Shown piece by piece: positions 5,603 through 10,897 of a stretch of DNA of 10,897 bases. The notes under the pieces are model-generated. The model was given only the letters and a program-made list of their open reading frames with translations, was not told the origin of the DNA and searched no databases. Position 1 is the stretch's first letter, and every line of letters begins with the position of its first letter. The stretch lies in assembly GCA_014859785.1 (NCBI GenBank), contig JACUTP010000050.1:1-10897 (forward strand). The letters are read 5' to 3'. The DNA is from Candidatus Methanoperedentaceae archaeon. GTDB lineage: Archaea > Halobacteriota > Methanosarcinia > Methanosarcinales > Methanoperedenaceae. The translations under genes and the position numbers were made by a program.

Positions 5603-7765
5603 TTATCCCATCTCAACAATTTTTTTCTCAACCAGCCCATCGAGAAAACTCATGCACTTAATTTCAGCTACACCATAGGGTATGCGGTATTTTTCGCTGA
5701 TTTCAGTGATTATTCGGGATAAGCCTTGTTTCCCATCAACCATGGCAAGTATATCTTTTGCAAATCCGGTAATAGTAAATACCCGGTTATTATTGGTATC
5801 AAACAACACATTTGTCAGGTTTCTCTGCGAACTGCCGCCTCGAATCCCTGCCATGGTGTTATGTATAATCTCAGCAAGATTGAAACAAAACGTTCCGGTA
5901 AATACCCCTTCGCAAAGAACCGGATATACTTCGCTTCCTGTACTTTTTGTAGCTGTACTTTTCCCTGGTTGTTTCTTTAACCGTACCCTGTCAATCAGTC
6001 CGGTCAGGTCAGCCACACTTTTCCCGGCTCCCCTATAATGGGAGATATACAGGAAAAGGTGTTCCCTGTCAAGATTTCCCCATATCGGGAAGTCCCGGAA
6101 TCTGCTGGAAAGCTCACTGTAAAATTGCCGTATAAACTCACCGGTTTCCATTTTCGACATGCCCCTGTCCGTACAATAATCATACCAGAGGGATATATCA
6201 ATATCACCTTCCGTGACTATATTATTAACATCAAACGATGCAGGGTTCTCATAAACTTTTGAGTGTTTGGTCAGCTGGAAACTTCCGAAGGCAACCGAGC
6301 GGATTACATCATTGTTCTGTAAAATAAAATCCATTGTTTCCTTTGCTTCTTCCCGTGTTTCTGTCGGGAAACCGAAAATCAGGAAAAGGTGGTTCCAGAT
6401 TCCCGCATCAGTCGAATATCTGCAAATATCCATTACGTTTTCTATTTTTATTCCCTTGTCCATGCATCCAAGAATCCTTTCGTTTGCGGATTCAAGTCCC
6501 AGATAAAGCATTTTACATCCTGCTTCTGAAAGCTTATTGAAACTTCCGGGAGATAATACGGACTCAAACCTGGAATCAGCAAGCCACGATATCCCGAGTT
6601 TGTTTTCAATTATCCTGTCAGATAACGCATCTATTAACCTGGGTGATAAACCCTCATCCTGGAACGTGAAAAAACCAGTATTATATTTTTCTTTAAGACC
6701 TGAAATATCGTTGTATAACAACTCAACATTCCTCGGGCGGTAGCTGCCTGAATACCCGAAACTGTGGTCGCAAAAAGTACACCTTCCCCAGTAACATCCC
6801 CTGGATGAAAGAACCGGGATAATAAGTTCAGGTGACAGGTACTTATCAAGCGGGAAACCATCGAAAGTCGGAGTTGGTAATGCGTTAATATCCTCTCCTT
6901 CAGGATTTATCTTATTAACCCTGATTTGCGAACCATCTTTATAAATCAGGTTGGGAATTTCCTCAATATCGATTTCACCCTCAAGGTGTTTTACCAGTTT
7001 GAACAGGGCAGTCTCACCCTCATGGACAATCACGCTGTCAAATACTGAAAACAATTCGTGGTTCCTGCTTAATTCATTTACAAGCCTGGTAAAAATACTG
7101 CCGCCTATGTTTATATGTATGCCGGGATTTGCTTCTTTTATGAGTTTCGCAAGGGTGAGTCCAGGGATTAACTGGCTGGTATTGATTATTGAAATACCGA
7201 CAAGCCCGGGATTGTTTTCAAGTACCGCAGGAACTGTTTTTTTCTCGAAATAATCAATAAACATGTTCTGCTCCCTGTCACCCAGTGCCTCAAGAACCGC
7301 TTTGCTTGAGCGGACCGAATAACCCATTTCATAAGATTGGAACGTCAGGTTGGAGGGGTAATATGCAGAAGAAGCAAGCTTGAGTCCGAGTTCCAGTATC
7401 TTAAAAGCCCTGAATAGTTCATCAATCTCGTAAAATGCGTTCCTGTCCCGAAGCAGGTTTTTTGCCCTGTCCACCTCGTTAATAATGTATTCGCCAAAAA
7501 GCACGGAACTGCCCAGAATGGCATACTTATGATGCAGTTGCGGTGGTAACTCCTGCATGGATTCAAGTTCCTGTAACTTCACACAGGCTTTTTCATAATA
7601 CCCGCTGAGACACTGCCGGCTTAGCAGGTGGTCATAAAATTCTGCATTCAGGTCTGATTGTTCAACCTCACACTGCCTGGCTTTCAAAAAAGCTGCCAGG
7701 GACGGGAGACTCAGGTAAGGCTGTGTTGGAATCCACTGCGGGGGGAATAATAATTTCGTAAGCAT
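5603..7765 (-). CDS. B12-binding radical SAM protein with C-terminal PqqD-like domain
   Basis: A 720-residue protein. Residues about 1-265 hold a cobalamin-binding-type Rossmann region (PSLAAFLKARQCEVE; LVGISIINTSQLIPGLTLAKLI; NIGGSIF; VIVHEGETAL) with a long helical insert at about 50-180. The radical SAM core starts at SSRGCYWGRCTFCD (320-333), with C324, C329 and C332 spaced CX4CX2C. It continues with TFQDEGL (367-373) and LYLGLESANERIL (420-432). After a linker (about 597-610), residues 613-720 look PqqD-like: RVFTITGFAKDILAMVDG (661-678), then IITEISEKYRIP and FLDGLVEKKIVEM. B12-radical SAM enzymes methylate or rearrange unreactive carbons, and PqqD domains bind peptide leaders. Substrate unknown. 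There is no ribosome site, and a TATA box fits a leaderless mRNA. Confidence 0.85.
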   Translation of the reverse strand: MLTKLLFPPQWIPTQPYLSLPSLAAFLKARQCEVEQSDLNAEFYDHLLSRQCLSGYYEKACVKLQELESMQELPPQLHHKYAILGSSVLFGEYIINEVDRAKNLLRDRNAFYEIDELFRAFKILELGLKLASSAYYPSNLTFQSYEMGYSVRSSKAVLEALGDREQNMFIDYFEKKTVPAVLENNPGLVGISIINTSQLIPGLTLAKLIKEANPGIHINIGGSIFTRLVNELSRNHELFSVFDSVIVHEGETALFKLVKHLEGEIDIEEIPNLIYKDGSQIRVNKINPEGEDINALPTPTFDGFPLDKYLSPELIIPVLSSRGCYWGRCTFCDHSFGYSGSYRPRNVELLYNDISGLKEKYNTGFFTFQDEGLSPRLIDALSDRIIENKLGISWLADSRFESVLSPGSFNKLSEAGCKMLYLGLESANERILGCMDKGIKIENVMDICRYSTDAGIWNHLFLIFGFPTETREEAKETMDFILQNNDVIRSVAFGSFQLTKHSKVYENPASFDVNNIVTEGDIDISLWYDYCTDRGMSKMETGEFIRQFYSELSSRFRDFPIWGNLDREHLFLYISHYRGAGKSVADLTGLIDRVRLKKQPGKSTATKSTGSEVYPVLCEGVFTGTFCFNLAEIIHNTMAGIRGGSSQRNLTNVLFDTNNNRVFTITGFAKDILAMVDGKQGLSRIITEISEKYRIPYGVAEIKCMSFLDGLVEKKIVEMG

Positions 7766-7790
7766 GAATTACAATGACTAAATTACAAAT

Positions 7791-7799
7791 AAGATAAAA
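7791..7799 (-). promoter_or_regulatory. TATA box of the radical SAM gene
   Basis: The minus strand reads CCAAAAG then TTTTATCTT, a BRE plus TATA-like pair. The TATA part lies 26-34 bases before the ATG at 7765, and no Shine-Dalgarno is present. Transcription starting close to the ATG is therefore expected. Confidence 0.5.
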
Positions 7800-7952
7800 C
7801 TTTTGGTGCTGCCAGAAAACGGGATATGCTTCCAGTAAAAAGTCTCATTTGATCCAGATCCATATACTCAAAAACAAAATTCGGTCTTTCAATTTCCAGA
7901 GCAAAAATCTATAAAATACTAATCCCATGACACAAAGGAATGAAAGCCAATG

Positions 7953-7976
7953 AGCGCAATTTCCCTGAATTTCGCT
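7953..7976 (-). terminator. hairpin just downstream of the aminotransferase gene
   Basis: A 10-bp stem (one mismatch, one G-T pair) pairs 7953-7962 with 7967-7976 around a 4-nt loop. On the minus strand it begins 13 nt past the aminotransferase stop. No strong T-tract follows immediately, so it may be a 3'-end processing or stabilising hairpin. The rest of the 224-bp gap up to the radical SAM gene holds that gene's promoter and no convincing gene. Confidence 0.4.
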
Positions 7977-7989
7977 TCAATTATTTTTT

Positions 7990-9267
7990 CTACGTCTTTT
8001 TCAAAACATCCTCAAATATCCCCAGCCCTTTATCAATTTCCTCCTTTGAAATTACAAGAGGAGGCACAATCCTTATAACAGAATCCCCAGCAGGAAGCAG
8101 TACGAGCCCATTTTCGATTGCCAGATTTACTATATTATTGCGCTTTTCGACAGCAGGGTCTTTGTTCCCCTCCACAAGCTCAACACCTATCATAAGACCG
8201 ATGCCCCGCACATCACCTATTAACGGGTATTTATCCTTCATTTCATCAAGCCGTTTCATTATATACACACCATTCTCAACCGCTTTCTCACCAAGCCGTT
8301 CCTTTTCCATGAATTCAAGGGTGGCAAGCCCGCCTGCTGCTGCCAGCAGGTTCCCCCCGAAGGTATTGGCATGGGTGCCAGGCTGCCAGCTCATAATTTC
8401 AGACGTTGACAGCGTAGCTCCAAGTGGCACACCCCCGCCAATGGATTTTGACATGGATACAATATCAGCCCTCACGCCAAAATTTTCCATAGCCATGAAC
8501 TTCCCTGTCCTGAATCCGCCGCTTTGCACCTCGTCAGATATCAGGAGAATCCCGTTTTCGTCACATATCCGCCTGAGTTCGTGATGGAATTCAGCAGGCG
8601 GTACAATAAACCCGCCCTCACCCTGTATGGGTTCAACCACAATTGCAGCAGTGTCTCTGGGTGAAAGTTCGCGTTTGAAAATGGTTTTTTCAATCTCTTT
8701 CGCACATGATATGCCGCAATCAGGATATTCAAGATTCAGCGGACAGCGGTAGCAGTATGCGTAATGGGAATGAAGGACTTTTACGGACGGGAAATGCTCC
8801 TTGTGAAGCATTTTTGATGCGGTAAGGGAAAGCGCACCCAGTGTCCGTCCGTGGAAACCCAGGTAAAACGCTATCATGCTGTTTCTTTTGGTGTACCAGA
8901 AAGCAAGTTTCATGGCAGCTTCCACTGATTCAGCACCTGAATTTGAGAGGAATACTTTTTCGTACCCTGTCATCTCGCAGAGTTTTTCTGATAGTTTCAC
9001 AGGCGGTTCTGCATAAAAATCCGGAAAACCGCAGTGTACCATTTTCTGGATCTGTGAACATACTGCCTCGCGGACTGCCCTGTTATGGTATCCAACGTTC
9101 ATTACTGATACGCTTGAGGCAAAATCGATGTAGCTGTTTCCATCCACGTCAAAAATCGTGGAACCTTCGGCACGGTCAACCACGAGTTCATACGGGCGCG
9201 TAAGTGCACCCATGACCTTATGGTCACGCTCTATGATTTGCCTTGATTTGCTGCCAATTTTCCTCAT
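7990..9267 (-). CDS. class-III PLP aminotransferase (acetylornithine/GABA aminotransferase family, archaeal type)
   Basis: A 425-residue fold-type I PLP enzyme. Family marks are SNSGAESVEAAMKLA (108-122) for phosphate binding, YLGFHGRTLGALSLT (135-149), VEPIQGEGG (211-219), SDEVQSGGFRTG (244-255), SMSKSIGGGVPLGA with Schiff-base K274, and THANTFGGN (298-306). Relatives move an amino group from an omega-amino compound (GABA, acetylornithine, ornithine, lysine) to 2-oxoglutarate. Some archaeal members are amino-acid racemases. A cysteine-bearing insert (C172, C175, C184, C188) is unusual for bacterial GabT/ArgD. The ATG at 9267 has GGAG (9279-9276) 8 nt upstream. A GTG at 9276 would add three residues and overlap the upstream stop, and is less likely. 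It follows the aldehyde dehydrogenase by 5 nt, so the pair probably converts an amino compound to an aldehyde and then to an acid. Confidence 0.85.
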   Translation of the reverse strand: MRKIGSKSRQIIERDHKVMGALTRPYELVVDRAEGSTIFDVDGNSYIDFASSVSVMNVGYHNRAVREAVCSQIQKMVHCGFPDFYAEPPVKLSEKLCEMTGYEKVFLSNSGAESVEAAMKLAFWYTKRNSMIAFYLGFHGRTLGALSLTASKMLHKEHFPSVKVLHSHYAYCYRCPLNLEYPDCGISCAKEIEKTIFKRELSPRDTAAIVVEPIQGEGGFIVPPAEFHHELRRICDENGILLISDEVQSGGFRTGKFMAMENFGVRADIVSMSKSIGGGVPLGATLSTSEIMSWQPGTHANTFGGNLLAAAGGLATLEFMEKERLGEKAVENGVYIMKRLDEMKDKYPLIGDVRGIGLMIGVELVEGNKDPAVEKRNNIVNLAIENGLVLLPAGDSVIRIVPPLVISKEEIDKGLGIFEDVLKKT

Positions 9268-9272
9268 AAAAT

Positions 9273-10745
9273 TCACTCCAGGTCAATCTGCGCTTTCTGC
9301 AGCTTCCCGCTGTAATCAAAATACACGGCTTTTATCTCGGTGAATTCCTCAATGGCGGTTGTTCCTGCTTCACGCGTGCCGTTACCTGTTGATTTCACAC
9401 CGCCGAATGGCAGGTGAACCTCAGCTCCTATTGTTGATGAATTGACATACGTTATTCCTGCCTCGATTTTTTCAATCGCCCTGAAGGCATTTCTCATGTT
9501 TTCCGTGTAAATGGAGGATGACAGCCCGTACTCCACAGAGTTGGCGATACGTATTGCATCGTCCAGACCCGGGGTGCTGATTAACGAAACAACAGGACCG
9601 AATATCTCTTCCTGTGCGATTCTCATATCATACGTCACGTCTGTAAATATCGTGGGTTCAAAAAAATGACCCGGGAGCGGCTTTACAGCTTTTCCGCCAT
9701 GAACAAGTTTTGCCCCCTCGGATTTACCTATATCAACGTATTTTGCAACCTTCTTTAGCTGGGATTCGTTTATAAGAGGACCGATATCCACACCATCATC
9801 AAGACCGTTTCCAAGCCTGAGCTTTTTTGTCCTCTCGATTAGCTTTTCCTGAAATTCGGGAAGTATTTTCTCATGGACTATCACACGGCTTGCTGCTGTG
9901 CATCTCTGTCCCGTTGTCCCGAAAGCCCCCCAGGTAACACCGTCAATAGCAAGGTCAATTTTTGCATCATCCATCACGATAATTGGGTTCTTACCCCCGA
10001 GTTCAAGGGAAACGCGTCTCATATTCCTGCTTGTTTCCCCAAGTATCCATTTCCCTGTTTCAAGGGAACCCGTAAACGAGATGGAACGCAGTTTCCTGTT
10101 ATGGACTATAGCACTTCCGACAGTGCTTCCTTCTCCCATCACAAGGTTAAGTACTCCTGGCGGCAGTCCTGCTTCCATGAGGATTTTTACAAGCTCCACT
10201 GAAAGAAGTGGAGTATCGCTTGCTGGTTTAAACACAATGGTATTTCCCGCAACAAGTGCTGGCATTATCTTCCATGAAGGGATGGCTATGGGAAAATTCC
10301 ATGGCGTAATCATCCCGACAACGCCTATTGGTCGGAGCACTGTCATGCAGAACTTGTCATGCAGTTCAGAGGGCGTGGTTTCCCCGAAAAGCCGCCGTCC
10401 TTCCCCTGCTGCGTAGTATGTGATGTCAATAGCTTCCTGCACGTCACCGCGCGTTTCACTGAGCACTTTCCCCATCTCCTGTGTCATGAGGCGTGCCAGT
10501 TCTTCTTTTTTGTCTTCAAGTATCCGCGCCGTCCTGTAGAGTATCATGGCACGCTGCGGCGCAGGCGTGCTGCTCCATGAATCAAACGCATCCTCTGCGC
10601 TGTCAACAGCACGATTCACATCTTCTTCCGTTGCTCTGTGGAATTTCCCGATAGGCTCAAGGGTTGCCGGATTGATATTATCAAATGTCTCGCCAGAACC
10701 TGAGGAAATCCATTCCCCGTTTATGAAAAGTTTATATTCCTGCAT
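9273..10745 (-). CDS. NAD(P)-dependent aldehyde dehydrogenase (ALDH superfamily, semialdehyde type)
   Basis: A 490-residue ALDH of normal length, oxidising an aldehyde to a carboxylate with NAD(P)+. All key residues are present: N150 in TPWNFPIAIPSWK, K173 in FKPASDTP, the FTGS loop (224-227), general base E248 in LELGGKNP, nucleophile C282 in GQRCTAASR, and E380 in EEIFGPVVS. The end (PFGGVKSTGNGTREAG, then a DYSGKLQKAQID tail) resembles semialdehyde dehydrogenases such as succinate-, 2-oxoglutarate- or aminoadipate-semialdehyde enzymes. The exact substrate is undetermined. The ATG at 10745 has GGGTGA (10756-10751) 5 nt upstream. The GTG at 10754 falls inside that ribosome site. It is the first gene of the pair with the aminotransferase, whose ribosome site lies in its last codons. 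Confidence 0.9.
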   Translation of the reverse strand: MQEYKLFINGEWISSGSGETFDNINPATLEPIGKFHRATEEDVNRAVDSAEDAFDSWSSTPAPQRAMILYRTARILEDKKEELARLMTQEMGKVLSETRGDVQEAIDITYYAAGEGRRLFGETTPSELHDKFCMTVLRPIGVVGMITPWNFPIAIPSWKIMPALVAGNTIVFKPASDTPLLSVELVKILMEAGLPPGVLNLVMGEGSTVGSAIVHNRKLRSISFTGSLETGKWILGETSRNMRRVSLELGGKNPIIVMDDAKIDLAIDGVTWGAFGTTGQRCTAASRVIVHEKILPEFQEKLIERTKKLRLGNGLDDGVDIGPLINESQLKKVAKYVDIGKSEGAKLVHGGKAVKPLPGHFFEPTIFTDVTYDMRIAQEEIFGPVVSLISTPGLDDAIRIANSVEYGLSSSIYTENMRNAFRAIEKIEAGITYVNSSTIGAEVHLPFGGVKSTGNGTREAGTTAIEEFTEIKAVYFDYSGKLQKAQIDLE

Positions 10746-10775
10746 GGCACTCACCCTGAAATAGTGTTGTGCGGG

Positions 10776-10790
10776 ATTCTATTTTAAGGT
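10776..10790 (-). promoter_or_regulatory. possible promoter of the aldehyde dehydrogenase-aminotransferase pair
   Basis: The minus strand reads ACCTTAAAATAGAAT, with a TATA-like TTAAAATA about 33-40 bp before the ATG at 10745. The start site would fall about 12 nt upstream of the ATG, leaving room for the GGGTGA ribosome site. Only 49 bp separate this start from the divergent gene at 10795, so the two genes must share a compact control region. Confidence 0.3.
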
Positions 10791-10794
10791 TGTG

Positions 10795-10897
10795 ATGAAG
10801 CAGGCAGGAAGTGTAAAAAACCCGGTTTTTCGTTCACTGTCATCTATGGGCGAAGGCAAAACCAGGTTGATAAACAATTTCATAAAAGACAAGCCAG
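10795..10897 (+). CDS. 5' end of a divergent gene (partial)
   Basis: An ATG at 10795 opens a frame of at least 34 codons running off the right edge. It begins MKQAGSVKNPVFRSLSSMGE and continues GKTRLINNFIKDKP. SSMGEGKT is reminiscent of a Walker A loop but lacks the first glycine, so a nucleotide-binding protein is only a suggestion. A weak AAGGT lies 8 nt upstream. No family is recognised from so short a piece. Confidence 0.45.
   Translation, partial: MKQAGSVKNPVFRSLSSMGEGKTRLINNFIKDKP

Noticed and set aside
7846..7928. A 27-codon hydrophobic ORF (begins MGLVFYRFLLWK) on the - strand
   Set aside because: No ribosome site, no suitably placed promoter, and it overlaps another equally plausible open frame; likely chance in A/T-rich sequence.
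7940..8584. A 214-codon open frame on the + strand, opposite the aminotransferase gene
   Set aside because: It is antisense to a gene with all family motifs, is very rich in Ser and Pro as expected of a shadow frame, and has no family resemblance.
1..10897. CRISPR arrays, tRNA/rRNA genes, insertion sequences, transposase genes
   Set aside because: No regularly spaced direct repeats, no tRNA cloverleaf or rRNA-like stretch, and no transposase-like protein or flanking terminal repeats were seen by eye.

Overview
The window looks like a chromosomal segment of a euryarchaeon, most plausibly a methanogen- or ANME-type lineage related to Methanosarcinales/Methanoperedens. That assignment is inference. 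It rests on family content: a cupin-type archaeal glucose-6-phosphate isomerase, an archaeal FAD synthetase (RibL type), an AcnX large subunit of the kind used in the archaeal mevalonate pathway, a coenzyme F420 hydrogenase beta-subunit (FrhB) paralogue, and a tiny basic protein resembling the methanogen family DUF5350. Promoters also look archaeal: several genes have an A/T-rich TATA-like box about 24-34 bp before the ATG and no Shine-Dalgarno, as expected for leaderless mRNAs.

Left block (1-3690), all leftward except a gene tail at the edge. In transcription order it holds the cupin isomerase, a YHS-FrhB fusion with two 4Fe-4S motifs, a 59-residue basic protein followed by a terminator-like hairpin, and the AcnX/phosphomevalonate dehydratase large subunit behind its own promoter-like region. 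Its small subunit is not visible.

Centre (3690-5600), rightward: a divergent promoter region with a small inverted repeat, a degenerate methyltransferase-like protein, and RibL. Then comes a cluster of very small genes with strong Shine-Dalgarno sequences: a 49-residue reading frame broken at a run of six G, a 47-residue TTG-start peptide whose ribosome site overlaps the previous stop, a two-tier RNA hairpin, and a 58-residue zinc-ribbon protein.

Right block (5600-10794), leftward: a 720-residue B12-binding radical SAM protein that converges on the small-gene cluster and carries a C-terminal PqqD-like domain. Upstream of it lies a tightly coupled pair, an aldehyde dehydrogenase followed 5 nt later by a class-III aminotransferase, probably a two-step route that converts an omega-amino compound to an acid. 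A divergent gene starts at the right edge.

The best candidate for something undescribed is the radical SAM/PqqD protein next to the small-gene cluster. A PqqD-like domain usually recognises a peptide leader, so a peptide-modifying (RiPP-like) system is possible. No neighbouring peptide shows an obvious modified core, so this stays a hypothesis.
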